Shown: piece after piece, positions 9,003 to 17,258 of the stretch | How the letters are laid out: each line of letters opens with the position of its first letter | Position numbering within the stretch: position 1 is the stretch's first letter | Assembly (NCBI RefSeq): GCF_000332215.1 | Contig: NZ_ALWB01000017.1 | Span: forward strand, 1 to 40,206 | Length of the DNA: 40,206 nt | Source: Pseudanabaena biceps PCC 7429 | GTDB lineage: Bacteria > Cyanobacteriota > Cyanobacteriia > Pseudanabaenales > Pseudanabaenaceae | Direction of reading: 5' to 3' | Made by a program: the position numbers and the translations under genes | Notes under the pieces: model-generated | What the model saw: only the letters and a program-made list of their open reading frames with translations | Told to the model about the DNA's origin: nothing | The model's database searches: none

Positions 9003-9043
9003 AAAAGTTTGTATTAAAAAGTTTGTATTAAAAAGTTTGTATT
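9003..9043. repeat. Three tandem copies of AAAAAGTTTGTATT
   Basis: The unit is 14 bases (the first copy lacks one A) and lies 19 bases upstream of the TldE-like start codon, so it is in its 5' leader or promoter. Copies are identical apart from the missing A, which points to recent slippage expansion. Confidence 0.8.
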
Positions 9044-9126
9044 AAGTAGTTCAGCTAGTTCGGCATAGTCCAAACTACTTTAAACATACCATTTACAGAA
9101 AATATCAGGAATGCATTGGTTGTGGG

Positions 9127-9235
9127 TAGGTAGCTAGACGGAATTAAATATAAAACCTGCGGCGCACGCTGTACGTGCGCCGCAGGTTTTAGGGTTTTAT
9201 ATCTTTTTATATATCTAATTGCGCCTAGCTACTTA
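9127..9235. repeat. Type A element, complete copy
   Basis: Ends TAGGTAGCTAG...GAATTAAATATAAAACC and AATTGCGCCTAGCTACTTA are inverted repeats. The core stem is 9152-9168 / 9174-9190 (17 bp). Both the core and the ends closely match the copies at 12446, 33500 and 40133. Confidence 0.8.
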
Positions 9236-9368
9236 TAGTTGGGAATAGTTGGGGAAAAATTAGCTATAAAATAGGTTTCCTCCTAAACTATTTATATTTG
9301 CGATATCTAGGTGCAACTCTCTTGAGGAGCTTTTCCTTACGAAATTAACAGATGCCATAATCCCCACC

Positions 9369-9416
9369 AATCAGTAAACCAATCAATAAACCGATCAATA
9401 AACTGATCAATAAAAT
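9369..9416. repeat. Four 12-bp iterons related to ATCAATAAACCG
   Basis: Units at 9369, 9381, 9393 and 9405 (AATCAGTAAACC, AATCAATAAACC, GATCAATAAACT, GATCAATAAAAT). They differ at two to four positions, unlike a fresh slippage product. They lie about 200 bases upstream of the PATAN-REC gene and could be a protein-binding array or a degraded repeat. Confidence 0.7.
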
Positions 9417-9620
9417 TGATTAAATGCTAGGAATTGCTAGCCGAAAACTCAAAAAACGATTTGATAATGGGAATTGCTGTATTCTTTATGAGTATAAGTT
9501 TGTCAGAGGTAAGCTTTTAATAGCCAGCCCATCTTGCATATCTTTAAAATAAAGTCAAAAAGTAAATTTTTCCGTCTTTGAAACAATAAAGCTCTATCTC
9601 ATAGGACGTGTAGACGACGC

Positions 9621-10838
9621 ATGGATACAGATAATCTAGCTGTTTATAGCCTTGTTGAACAGTTACGTGGCTATGGTCGCAAGCAGTTTACGGGCAAGCT
9701 GGAACTGCATAGTGTCAAAGATTACAAATGGAGTATCTACTATTGTCATGGTAGGTTAGTGTGGGCTACGGGTGGAGCTCATAGTCACCGTCGTTGGCGT
9801 AGACTGATGGGGCAGTATAAGCTACAGATAGACTTTAATAAAATTTCCTTTCGCACCGTTGAAGAGTTGAGACTCTGGGATTATCACGTACTAGTCATCT
9901 TAATGAAAAGGATGGTGATTACCCGTGAACAAATCACGCCAATTATTGAAGGTTTTGTTCAAGAAGTACTATTTGATATCATCCAATGTGCAGCGAACGA
10001 TAAGATTACCTACTATTGTGATTTTGAAGATGAGCTCACTCCTGTAATCTCCCTCATCCATGCCGAACATGCGATCGAATATGCCCGACAAGAGTGGCTG
10101 ACATGGCGTAAAGCGGGAGTTGCCGATTTCTCCCCAAATCTTGCCCCTTGGATCAAAAGACCTGGACAGCTTAAGGAAGAAGCCTCGGATTTGACCTATA
10201 AAACCTTGATTACCATTCTTGATGGTAGGCGATCGCTAAGGGAGTTATCGACATGGATGAAAAAGGATTTACTGACCCTCGTGCAGTCGTTAATGGCTTA
10301 TTATCACCGTGGTATGGTCGGGCTAGTGGAAGTTAGTGATATTCAATCGCCCATTGCTTCGCTTTCCCTAAATGAAGTAAACGAACCTGCCCAATTGCCT
10401 GATAAGAGCCATAGTAAACCAAAAAGAATAGAAATGATGTCAAGACCGCTGATCGCCTGTGTCGATGATAGCAACCAAGTATGTGCGACTATCGAACAGA
10501 TTGTGAGAGGCTTCGGTTTTGGCTTCCTAGGAATTCGCGATTCTATTAACGTATTGCCTTTACTTGTGGAATATAAACCAGAGATGATTATTTTGGATTT
10601 GGTCATGCCAATCGTTGGTGGCTATGAACTCTGCGCTCAAATTCGGCGAATTCCAGATTTTAAGGACACGCCAATTCTCATTTTGACGAGTAATGATTCG
10701 TTAATCGATCGCTTTAGAGCGAAGCTGGTGGGAGCCACTTCATTTATCTCTAAAACTGCGGGTAACGATAAAATTGGCGAAGAAGTGAATAAGTATCTGC
10801 TAACTTCCAATCAAGAAATGAAGCAACTTGAGGAATAA
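9621..10838 (+). CDS. PATAN (DUF4388) response regulator, PatA/PixG-like
   Basis: A 405-aa cytoplasmic regulator. The N-terminal part (about 1-200) matches the PATAN/DUF4388 type seen in cyanobacterial PatA, PixG and TaxP1/PilG-type proteins (FTGKLELHSVKDYKW, IYYCHGRLVWATGG). The C-terminal receiver (about 275-395) has the acidic pair in CVDDSN, phospho-acceptor Asp326 in IILDLVMP, the Thr in LILTSND and the Lys in ISKTAG. Such proteins work with pilus-motility or phototaxis chemotaxis-like operons (CheY, CheW, MCP, CheA), but none of those genes adjoins this one, so it is an orphan. A strong terminator follows 10 bases after the stop. Confidence 0.9.
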   Translation: MDTDNLAVYSLVEQLRGYGRKQFTGKLELHSVKDYKWSIYYCHGRLVWATGGAHSHRRWRRLMGQYKLQIDFNKISFRTVEELRLWDYHVLVILMKRMVITREQITPIIEGFVQEVLFDIIQCAANDKITYYCDFEDELTPVISLIHAEHAIEYARQEWLTWRKAGVADFSPNLAPWIKRPGQLKEEASDLTYKTLITILDGRRSLRELSTWMKKDLLTLVQSLMAYYHRGMVGLVEVSDIQSPIASLSLNEVNEPAQLPDKSHSKPKRIEMMSRPLIACVDDSNQVCATIEQIVRGFGFGFLGIRDSINVLPLLVEYKPEMIILDLVMPIVGGYELCAQIRRIPDFKDTPILILTSNDSLIDRFRAKLVGATSFISKTAGNDKIGEEVNKYLLTSNQEMKQLEE

Positions 10839-10848
10839 ACTTCAAAGT

Positions 10849-10891
10849 AGAGGGTATGCCGCACGCTGTGCGGCATACCCTCTGTTTTTTT
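10849..10891 (+). terminator. Rho-independent terminator of the PATAN-REC gene
   Basis: Perfect 16-bp stem 10849-10864 / 10868-10883, loop GCT, then G and seven T. It is correctly placed for the + strand gene. Confidence 0.9.
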
Positions 10892-10902
10892 GTGAGTTTG
10901 GG

Positions 10903-11041
10903 ATAATTTGAAACGGACTTTGAGAAAGGGTTTGCGTAGCAAACCCTTTCTCAAATCCCAAAAGTAAAAGCCTTGCTACGCAAGGCTTTTACTTTTGGGA
11001 TTTTAAAATTTGCCAGCTTAACCCGAACTGATGTTACTTAG
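10903..11041 (-). repeat. Type D double-hairpin element
   Basis: Inverted copy of 12910-13049. Stems 10919-10935 / 10939-10955 (17 bp, loop GTA) and 10954-10976 / 10980-11002 (23 bp, loop TAC), then TTAAAATTTGCCAGCTTAAC. Left end ATAATTTGAAACGG, right end about CGAACTGATGTTACTTA. Confidence 0.85.
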
Positions 11042-11046
11042 CTATC

Positions 11047-11103
11047 AAATCCCGAGCAAACAAGTGGCGGCGCGTAGCGCCACCACTTGTTTGTTCGGGA
11101 TTT
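11047..11103. repeat. Type B-like hairpin (27-bp arms, two mismatches)
   Basis: Arms 11047-11073 and 11077-11103, loop GTA. It is followed by GATTTGTC, as in other type B copies, and lies 24 bases past the Mrp stop codon. Confidence 0.75.
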
Positions 11104-11126
11104 GATTTGTCTTAAATTGATGAAGT

Positions 11127-12206
11127 TTAAGGATTTTGGATTTTAGCGGCGATCGCCTTGGCAATTTCCCTTAAAGCTTTCGCTGATGCAGATTCTGGAT
11201 GACCTAAGACAATAGGCACACCGCGATCGCCGCCTTCGCGCAGACTGATTTCTAGGGGCACACAACCGAGCAGATCTACACCCAGCTCATCCGAAGCTTT
11301 CTTGCCACCACCAGAGCCAAAAATATCGTACTGTTTGTCGGGCATATCGGGGGGAATGAAATAGCTCATATTCTCGACAATCCCTAAGACAGGAATACCC
11401 ATATTTTGAAACATCTTCAAGCCCTTACGCGAATCCAAAAGGGATACAGTCTGGGGAGTAGTCACGATGACGGCTCCTGCAAGGGGAACAGACTGCGTAA
11501 GCGTTAACTGTGCATCCCCAGTTCCAGGAGGCATATCCACAATTAAATAATCTAGTTCGCCCCAGTTAGCTTGATAGAGAAACTGTCGAATCACGCCATT
11601 AAGCATTGGTCCGCGCCAAACTACAGGCTGATCCTTAGCGATTAAAAACGCCATCGAAATCATTTTTACACCATAGTTAAAGGCTGGCTCCACCACATCC
11701 GCGCCATTTTCCGCCTTAACTACCTTGACCTGTGCTGCTTCCATCCCCAGCATTACGGGAACATTGGGACCATAGATATCTGCGTCGAGAATGCCCACCT
11801 TAGCACCCATATCTGCTAGAGCAACCGCCACATTAACCGCTACTGATGTTTTACCGACACCCCCTTTTCCACTGGAAATTGCTAGAACATACTTGACTCC
11901 TTCAATGCCTTGCAAAGCATTGGTTGGCGAGGCTGGGGTAGCGATCGTAGGACTATTCGCGATTACTTTTACCCAGACATCGGTAACCGAAGCGATCGCC
12001 TTAATAGCTGCCTTACATTCTTGAATCAAAGGATCGCGTTTGGGACTGTTGGGATCGTTCAACAATAGGGTGAAACTAACTACCCCATTGGACTTAATCG
12101 CAATATCGCGCACCATATTCAGATCGATAATACTTTTTTGGCGATCGGGATCGACTATGGGGGTTAGCGCTTGTTGGATCGCCTGAATATCAAGTAGATC
12201 GGTCAT
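11127..12206 (-). CDS. mrp: Mrp/ApbC (NBP35-family) iron-sulfur carrier P-loop ATPase
   Basis: A 359-aa cytoplasmic scaffold/carrier for iron-sulfur clusters. The N-terminal DUF59/MIP18-like domain (about 1-85) is followed by the deviant Walker A SGKGGVGKTS (112-121), DADIYGPNVPVMLG, VVWRGPMLNG and DYLIVDMPPGTGD. The CxxC that holds the cluster in enterobacterial ApbC is absent after NMSYFIPPD. From memory this is the usual state in cyanobacterial Mrp and related HCF101-type sequences, so it is not a sign of decay. Monocistronic, with repeats downstream and about 390 bases to divergent STAS. Confidence 0.93.
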   Translation of the reverse strand: MTDLLDIQAIQQALTPIVDPDRQKSIIDLNMVRDIAIKSNGVVSFTLLLNDPNSPKRDPLIQECKAAIKAIASVTDVWVKVIANSPTIATPASPTNALQGIEGVKYVLAISSGKGGVGKTSVAVNVAVALADMGAKVGILDADIYGPNVPVMLGMEAAQVKVVKAENGADVVEPAFNYGVKMISMAFLIAKDQPVVWRGPMLNGVIRQFLYQANWGELDYLIVDMPPGTGDAQLTLTQSVPLAGAVIVTTPQTVSLLDSRKGLKMFQNMGIPVLGIVENMSYFIPPDMPDKQYDIFGSGGGKKASDELGVDLLGCVPLEISLREGGDRGVPIVLGHPESASAKALREIAKAIAAKIQNP

Positions 12207-12595
12207 AGATTTTAGAGATTAAAAAATAAAAAATTTTACTTACAGGATTTTATAGAGTTGCTAGGATGACAAAATGCAGTCAAAACATTGGCTAGCATGG
12301 CTTTTACTGCATTTTTAGATTTGTTGTCATCACAGGATGCTATTACCTTGCCAAGATTTCATTAAAACCTAAATAAGAGCCAAAATAATCGATAAAGACT
12401 TATGCTTATGGGGAAACATCCTAGAGTGTTGTTAAATTATTACTCTAAGTACCTCAGCATAATTAAAATCCAGATATAAAACCTGCGGCGCACGCTGCGT
12501 GTGCCGCAGGTTTTAGGGTTTTATATTTAATTAAGCCCACTTACTTATATCCCTGCAATTACCAAAATCAGTAGCTCTTTAAGATCAAAAACACT
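12207..12595. other. Divergent intergenic region mrp / STAS
   Basis: No gene seen. It contains one complete type A element (12446-12547); the remaining roughly 240 bases next to mrp are AT-rich and presumably hold its promoter. Confidence 0.55.
12446..12547. repeat. Type A element, complete copy
   Basis: TAAGTACCTCAGCATAATTAAAATCC at the left and AATTAAGCCCACTTACTTA at the right are inverted. The core CCTGCGG...CCGCAGG stem is shared with 9127-9235 and 33500-33594. Confidence 0.8.
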
Positions 12596-12919
12596 ATGAG
12601 CAATCAAGTAAAAATTATGCAGCCTTCAGGAAGACTGGATGTCACAACGGCGGCTGATTTTCGACGACAAGTCAACGATATCGCCTCGGCTCCAACTCCA
12701 CCTCAATACTTATTAGTCGATCTTCATGAAATCACTTTTATGGATAGTTCGGGTTTGGGGGCATTGGTTTCCGCGTTAAAATCAATTCGTAACAGCAATG
12801 GGGATATGGTCATTTGCGGTGCTAATGATCAAGTGCAGATGCTTTTTGAACTCACAAGTATGACTAAGATTTTCAAAATCTATACAACCATTGACGAATT
12901 TAACGCCACCTTAAGTTAA
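12596..12919 (+). CDS. STAS-domain anti-sigma factor antagonist
   Basis: A 107-aa single STAS domain of the SpoIIAA/RsbV type. In partner switching, the unphosphorylated form binds an anti-sigma or related kinase, and a kinase inactivates it by phosphorylating a Ser. The site is in FMDSSGLGAL, most likely Ser51. Two SpoIIE-type phosphatases able to reverse such phosphorylation are encoded at 13165 and 30162. The nearest one is convergent with this gene, so they are not one operon. No HATPase kinase gene is in the window. The stop codon lies inside the left end of a type D repeat. Confidence 0.92.
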   Translation: MSNQVKIMQPSGRLDVTTAADFRRQVNDIASAPTPPQYLLVDLHEITFMDSSGLGALVSALKSIRNSNGDMVICGANDQVQMLFELTSMTKIFKIYTTIDEFNATLS

Positions 12920-13049
12920 CGTCAGTTCAGGTTAAGCTGGCAAATTTTAAAATCCCAAAAGTAAAAGCCTTGCTAAGCAAGGCTTTTACTTTTGGGATTT
13001 GAGGAAGGGTTTGCGTAGCAAACCCTTCCTCAAATCCCGTTTCAAATTA
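12910..13049 (+). repeat. Type D double-hairpin element overlapping the STAS stop
   Basis: Starts TTAAGTTAACGTCAGTTCAG, matching the inverted end of the 10903-11041 copy. Stem 1 is 12951-12973 / 12977-12999 (23 bp, loop TAA); stem 2 is 12994-13014 / 13018-13038 (21 bp, loop GTA). The stems share 12994-12999, so they cannot both close fully. It ends CCCGTTTCAAATTAT. Confidence 0.85.
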
Positions 13050-13120
13050 TTTACAAACTAAAACCCGTAAAATTGCGTCCCTACGGGGCGCAACTTTACG
13101 GGTTTTAGTAATTTTTTGTA
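13047..13120. repeat. Hairpin repeat related to 29890-29990
   Basis: Arms 13058-13081 and 13085-13108 (24 bp, two mismatches, loop TAC). Core and flanks (TTACAAACT..., ...AGTAATTTTTTGTACAAGCAACT) match the inner part of the type A copy next to ftsY, but the left terminal repeat is missing. Confidence 0.75.
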
Positions 13121-13130
13121 CAAGCAACTA

Positions 13131-13167
13131 TAAAGAAAAAGAGCCGCAAAACGACTCTTTTTCTTTA
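13131..13167 (-). terminator. Terminator of the REC-SpoIIE gene, overlapping its stop codon
   Basis: Stem 13131-13143 / 13155-13167 with a C/A-rich loop. On the minus strand, the gene's TAA (13165-13167) forms the base of the stem, and the A-rich/T-rich arms give a U-rich 3' side. It may work in both directions. Confidence 0.65.
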
Positions 13168-14319
13168 AATATGAAACTCAACCTCTAGGAGTGATAAATC
13201 ATCTTCAAAAGGACGATTATGGGCAGCTTCTTTAACACAGGCTAATATATGGTCGATTCTTGAGGAACGATCGCTAGGAGTGCGGATAAAAGTATCGATG
13301 AGGGCATTAAATCCCCAGATGCTATCGTCTTCTTGGGGAATTTCGTAGACACCATCGCTAAATAAATACAACCTGCTACTCGTATCAATCTCGCATACCT
13401 GTTCTTGGTAATTAATATCAGGCATCATGCCGATGGGTAGTCCCGCCGTTTTTAATAATTTAATTTTAGGAATTTCCTGATTAGAAATTAATACGGCTGG
13501 AGGATGTCCTCCACTGGCATAGATTAATTTGCGTTCTTGCTTGTCATACACCCCATACCAGATCGTGAAATACATCTCATTATGTACAGACATCTGAAAA
13601 GTATTATTGAGATCCTGTAACACCTCACTGGGACTGTAGAAATTAGTTGTGTCCTGAGATGTCCTGCTCCGTCTGAGGCTGCGCGTCCGCATTAAATTTA
13701 ACACGGAAACCGAAAGCAACGCTGAGCCAACCCCATGACCTGATACATCGAGTAAGTACAGGGCTAAATGATTTTTATCAAGCCAGAAATAATCAAAACT
13801 GTCACCACCAAGCTGGGTAGATGGGAGGAAACTCGACTGAATCGAAATACTGCCTTCGATCGGCGCAGGTAAAAGCGATCGCACATACTGTGAGGCTTGG
13901 GACAACTCTTGCTCGATTAAGCGCTTTTGCCTTTGGATTTCTTCAGTTGCTTGATAGAGTCTTAGCCCCGCTCTAACCCTTGCGCGTAACTCATTGATCC
14001 GAGGCGGTTTACTCAAAAAGTCATCGGCTCCCATTTCCAACCCACGCACCAAGTCTCCCTCTTGGTCTCTCGCTGTCAATAAAATGAGATAGATATGGGA
14101 CAGTTCGACGCTGCTTTTAATTTGGCGACATACCTCTAGCCCGTCAAGGATGGGCATCATCCAATCACAAATAATTAAAGACGGATTTAGCTCTCTAGCT
14201 TTGATTAATCCTTCCTCGCCATCCTTTGCTATAACCACGTCATAACCTTGACTCTTGAGAAATCTCTGAAGGGTCATTCTGATCGTTGGATCATCATCAA
14301 TGATGAGAATTTGCGGCAT
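13165..14319 (-). CDS. Response regulator with PP2C-type (SpoIIE) phosphatase output
   Basis: Receiver domain (about 1-120; LIIDDDPTIR, phospho-acceptor Asp52 in IICDWMMP, Thr in LLTARD, Lys in SKPPR), a short helical linker rich in Gln/Glu (about 125-150) and a SpoIIE-like PP2C domain (DSFDYFWLD, LLDVSGHGVGSAL, LFSDGVYE, EDDLSLLEV). It would dephosphorylate a STAS protein in response to a two-component signal; the STAS gene at 12596 is the obvious candidate, by inference. I chose the ATG at 14319 because the protein then begins MPQILIIDDD; an upstream TTG would add four residues. No partner histidine kinase is nearby. The PsbP-like gene lies directly upstream on the same strand, 33 bases away, so they may be co-transcribed. 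Confidence 0.92.
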   Translation of the reverse strand: MPQILIIDDDPTIRMTLQRFLKSQGYDVVIAKDGEEGLIKARELNPSLIICDWMMPILDGLEVCRQIKSSVELSHIYLILLTARDQEGDLVRGLEMGADDFLSKPPRINELRARVRAGLRLYQATEEIQRQKRLIEQELSQASQYVRSLLPAPIEGSISIQSSFLPSTQLGGDSFDYFWLDKNHLALYLLDVSGHGVGSALLSVSVLNLMRTRSLRRSRTSQDTTNFYSPSEVLQDLNNTFQMSVHNEMYFTIWYGVYDKQERKLIYASGGHPPAVLISNQEIPKIKLLKTAGLPIGMMPDINYQEQVCEIDTSSRLYLFSDGVYEIPQEDDSIWGFNALIDTFIRTPSDRSSRIDHILACVKEAAHNRPFEDDLSLLEVEFHI

Positions 14320-14352
14320 ATTGCTGTACAAAGCTTACAAAGCTATCTGTTG

Positions 14353-14901
14353 CTATTCGTCGATGGTGAAAGATTTGGCAACTCTAGCAAATAAATCTTT
14401 GACTTTATCCCAACGTCTTTCAGAGCTAGAAATGCTGAGAGTGTAGAGGTTACCACGATTGGTGGATACAGTCACGAGATCGTGACGGGGAGCACCCTGT
14501 AACCGTTCAACTGCATATTCAAACGTGTAATAGTTGCGATCGCCAGATTCTTTCTGAGTTGCGCTGAGAAGTTTGGCTTGACGACCAGAACCTTCAGGGG
14601 CAACTACGCGCTCTTTTAAGCGCAAACCAATTGCTTCAGGATTACCAATTTCTTCAAGGCTTTTGACGGTTTCTAGTTTGCTAATGGCAACAGATACGTT
14701 TTCTGAGGGTTCAATGATGTCGTGGAACAGGATATCAATGGCGGAGTTGCCTTTAGTTTCTGTCCAACCATTGGGATATAAAAAGCGGTAGCCATCTTTG
14801 CTATCGGCAAATGGTACTAGACCACTTGTAGGAGTACTAGCACAACTGGTCAGAAATAAAGCAAATACTACAAGTAAGGTAGAGACAGCGCGTTTGAGCA
14901 T
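14353..14901 (-). CDS. PsbP-like (CyanoP-type) lipoprotein
   Basis: A 182-aa lipoprotein with signal MLKRAVSTLLVVFALFLTSC, lipobox LTSC (Cys20), then a PsbP fold with DGYRFLYPNGW near the start and DLVTVSTNRGNLYTLSISSSE near the end. In cyanobacteria such proteins are anchored to the lumenal side of thylakoids and associate with photosystem II assembly or the oxygen-evolving side; the exact paralogue is not resolved here. I prefer the ATG at 14901, since an upstream TTG would put ten extra residues before a normal signal peptide. Same strand as the downstream REC-SpoIIE gene. Confidence 0.9.
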   Translation of the reverse strand: MLKRAVSTLLVVFALFLTSCASTPTSGLVPFADSKDGYRFLYPNGWTETKGNSAIDILFHDIIEPSENVSVAISKLETVKSLEEIGNPEAIGLRLKERVVAPEGSGRQAKLLSATQKESGDRNYYTFEYAVERLQGAPRHDLVTVSTNRGNLYTLSISSSERRWDKVKDLFARVAKSFTIDE

Positions 14902-15056
14902 GATTAAAGAATTTAGTGAAATAAATAGCAAAAATACTAGAGAATCTTATCAAAAAACAATCAAGCCTATTGGGTGCTAACTACTTTGTAAGACTTGCCA
15001 ATACTAGAATACAGTACCTTAGACTCCTCGGTGAGCCTGAGATACTCTAAGCTAGG

Positions 15057-15079
15057 AAAATAGCGCTTTGCGCTATTTT
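15057..15079 (-). terminator. Terminator downstream of thiG
   Basis: 10-bp perfect stem 15057-15066 / 15070-15079 (AAAATAGCGC, loop TTT), starting one base past the thiG stop. On the minus strand the 3' arm ends in four T. Short but well placed. Confidence 0.7.
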
Positions 15080-15080
15080 T

Positions 15081-15959
15081 CTAGCTCTTGACTAGTCCTG
15101 TGAGGGGGGAACTAGCACTAGCATAGGGTTTGACAGGGATACGACCAGACAGATAAGCTGCACGACCTGCTTCAGTTGCCATCCCCATTGCCCGTCCCAT
15201 CGCGACAGGATTGCTAGCACAGGCGATCGCCGTATTTACCAATAAAGCTGAGGCTCCTAACTCCATGGCTGCGGCTGCTTCACTGGGTACACCGATACCA
15301 GCATCAACCACCACAGGAACCTTAGCTTCCTCAATGATGATGGAAATATTGGCAGCATTATTTAGCCCTTGCCCTGAACCAATGGGAGAACCTAGGGGCA
15401 TCACCGTAACGCAACCTATTTCTTCAAGGGTTTTCGCCAAGCGTGGATCGGCATTGATATAGGGCAATACAGCAAACCCTTCTTTGACTAATTGCTCTGC
15501 TGCTTTGCAAGTGCCAAGAGGATCGGGCAGCAAATATTTCAGATCGGGAATTACTTCAAGCTTGACAAAATTATTATCTTCTTGCCCCAAGATTTTAGCC
15601 ATCTCGCGCCCCAGTCTAGCCACGCGCACCGCTTCATCGGCGGTCTGGCAACCAGCCGTATTCGGTAAAAGCCAATATTTGCTCCAGTCAATAGCCTCAG
15701 CAAGTCCTTCATGTCCTGCGGCATTGGTCTGGACACGCCGCACTGCCACGGTGATAATTTCACAACCACTTGCCGCGATCGCCTGACGCATGACTTCAAA
15801 GTTAGAATACTTGCCCGAACCAGTCATGAGCCGTGATCGGAACTTACGTCCCGCAATTTCAAGTATATCTGCCGATCCTTCGTCAAAATTAGCATCGGCA
15901 TCAGATATTTGGTTGTTTATCGTAAAAATTGGGTTAAAAGAAGGGGAGGAGGCGATCAT
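15081..15959 (-). CDS. thiG: Thiazole synthase
   Basis: Makes the thiazole phosphate moiety of thiamine from deoxyxylulose phosphate, dehydroglycine and ThiS thiocarboxylate, in the cytoplasm. The Schiff-base lysine is in FVKLEVIPD (Lys133), with the family blocks [31 protein letters not shown] and [13 protein letters not shown]. At 292 aa it carries an N-terminal extension of roughly 30 residues before [10 protein letters not shown], compared with the compact form of other bacteria; the extension is Asp/Asn-rich and not a targeting signal. It stands alone: no thiS, thiO or thiE adjoins it. Confidence 0.95.
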   Translation of the reverse strand: MIASSPSFNPIFTINNQISDADANFDEGSADILEIAGRKFRSRLMTGSGKYSNFEVMRQAIAASGCEIITVAVRRVQTNAAGHEGLAEAIDWSKYWLLPNTAGCQTADEAVRVARLGREMAKILGQEDNNFVKLEVIPDLKYLLPDPLGTCKAAEQLVKEGFAVLPYINADPRLAKTLEEIGCVTVMPLGSPIGSGQGLNNAANISIIIEEAKVPVVVDAGIGVPSEAAAAMELGASALLVNTAIACASNPVAMGRAMGMATEAGRAAYLSGRIPVKPYASASSPLTGLVKS

Positions 15960-15990
15960 ATCGAGGAGTTAAAAGTTGGCTTCTAGATTT

Positions 15991-16026
15991 GTAGGAGTAA
16001 ATGCACTTAAGTGCATTTACTCCTAC
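15991..16026. repeat. 36-bp perfect palindrome between thiG and atpC
   Basis: GTAGGAGTAAATGCACTT followed directly by its exact reverse complement, no loop. It lies 32 bases upstream of thiG and 139 upstream of the gamma-subunit gene, which are divergent. A cruciform or a dimeric regulator site is possible; it does not match the repeat families of the window. Confidence 0.8.
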
Positions 16027-16164
16027 GATAATCAATTTCAAGGATATATATTAGTTTGCGGTTTGAAGGCGCAATTTTTTATTAAGATACTTAGGATACT
16101 TACGTGTCTTCTGTGATATTCCAAATTTTCCATAGTATTCAATAGCAAGTAGCAATTTAGTTTC

Positions 16165-17112
16165 ATGGCTAACCTCAAATCTATCCGCGATCGCATCGGC
16201 ACTGTTAAGAATACTCGCAAGATTACTGAAGCAATGCGTCTTGTCGCCGCCGCAAAGGTCAGACGCGCCCAGCAACAAGTTCTTGCCACCCGTCCCTTTG
16301 CCGACCGTCTCGCTCAAGTTCTATATCGTCTCCAGCAGCGCATCGCTTTTGAGGATGTTAGTCTGCCCCTACTGGATAAGCGTCCTGTTAAAACTGTTGG
16401 TCTTCTAGTAATTTCTGGCGATCGCGGTCTTTGTGGTGGCTATAACTCAACTATTATCCGCCGTGCTGAAGCCCGTGCTAGAGAACTAAAAGAACAAGGG
16501 TTAAATTACACCTTTATTTTAGTTGGTCGTAAAGCGGTGCAGTATTTTTCCCGCCGCGATCAACCGATCGCCGCCAAATTTGCTAACTTAAATCAAATCC
16601 CTAACGCAGCGGAAGCCAATGCGATCGGCGATGAAATTACCTCAGCATTTTTAGCAGGCGTAATTGACCGTGTAGAGTTGATTTACACCCGCTTTGTGTC
16701 TTTAATTAGCTCGCGCCCAGTAGTCCAAACCCTATTGCCCCTTGAGCCTCAAGGTTTAGAACCTCAAGATGACGAAATTTTCCGCCTAATTACCCGTGGC
16801 GGTAAATTCCAAGTCGAACGCGAAAAGCGGGAGATCACTGTTAAGGAATTGCCCAAAGAGTTAATTTTTGAACAAGATCCCGAACAAATTCTCGATGCCC
16901 TATTACCTCTTTATCTCAGCAATCAGATTCTCCGTGCTTTGCAAGAATCCGTAGCTAGCGAACTAGCCGCAAGGATGACCGCGATGAATAATGCTAGTGA
17001 GAATGCAGGAGACTTGATCAAGGCTCTAACCTTGCAGTACAACAAGGCTCGTCAAGCGGCTATTACTCAAGAAATTTTGGAAGTTGTTGGTGGCGCTGCC
17101 GCGTTGACATAA
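16165..17112 (+). CDS. atpC: F1Fo ATP synthase gamma subunit
   Basis: Central rotor-shaft subunit of the thylakoid/plasma membrane ATP synthase, 315 aa. It starts [36 protein letters not shown] and ends [33 protein letters not shown], both typical. An extra segment near 198-230 ([22 protein letters not shown]) is the insertion found in cyanobacterial and plastid gamma; no pair of cysteines is present there, as in cyanobacteria and unlike the redox-regulated plant form. In cyanobacteria this gene is commonly apart from the main atp operon and named atpC, as here. A strong terminator follows. Confidence 0.97.
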   Translation: MANLKSIRDRIGTVKNTRKITEAMRLVAAAKVRRAQQQVLATRPFADRLAQVLYRLQQRIAFEDVSLPLLDKRPVKTVGLLVISGDRGLCGGYNSTIIRRAEARARELKEQGLNYTFILVGRKAVQYFSRRDQPIAAKFANLNQIPNAAEANAIGDEITSAFLAGVIDRVELIYTRFVSLISSRPVVQTLLPLEPQGLEPQDDEIFRLITRGGKFQVEREKREITVKELPKELIFEQDPEQILDALLPLYLSNQILRALQESVASELAARMTAMNNASENAGDLIKALTLQYNKARQAAITQEILEVVGGAAALT

Positions 17113-17120
17113 TACCAGCA

Positions 17121-17156
17121 AATAAAAAAGCGGCTTTTGAAAGCCGCTTTTTTATT
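17121..17156 (+). terminator. Terminator of atpC
   Basis: Stem of AATAAAAAAGCGGCTTT against AAAGCCGCTTTTTTATT across 17121-17156 with a very short loop. The 3' arm contains six T after the GC-rich part. It is symmetric and could act on both strands. Confidence 0.9.
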
Positions 17157-17158
17157 TC

Positions 17159-17258
17159 TAAGTAGTTCAGCATAATTAAAAACCAAAACCAGAGAGCATA
17201 CCGCCCGCGTAGCGGACGGTATGCTCTTTTAGGTTTTAAGTTTACTTATGCCTAGTTA
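17159..17258. repeat. Type A element abutting a type C element
   Basis: TAAGTAGTTCAGCATAATTAAAA at the left and TTTACTTATGCCTAGTTA at the right. Core stem 17193-17208 / 17212-17227 (16 bp, one mismatch, loop GTA) with a sequence unlike other type A cores. It ends exactly where the type C copy begins. Confidence 0.8.

Larger units (their letters stand above)
8985..9620. other. Divergent intergenic region with tandem repeats and a type A element
   Basis: No gene seen. In order it holds three 14-mers (9003-9043), a complete type A element (9127-9235), four 12-mers (9369-9416) and about 200 bases leading to the PATAN-REC gene. The promoters of both flanking genes should lie here. Confidence 0.6.

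Noticed and set aside
11127-12206. Loss of function of Mrp because CxxC is missing
   Set aside because: Cyanobacterial and HCF101-type relatives usually lack it as far as I recall; the rest of the protein is intact.
14840-15010. Possible + strand ORF near the PsbP-like gene start
   Set aside because: Antisense and spacer sequence only; no signal of coding.
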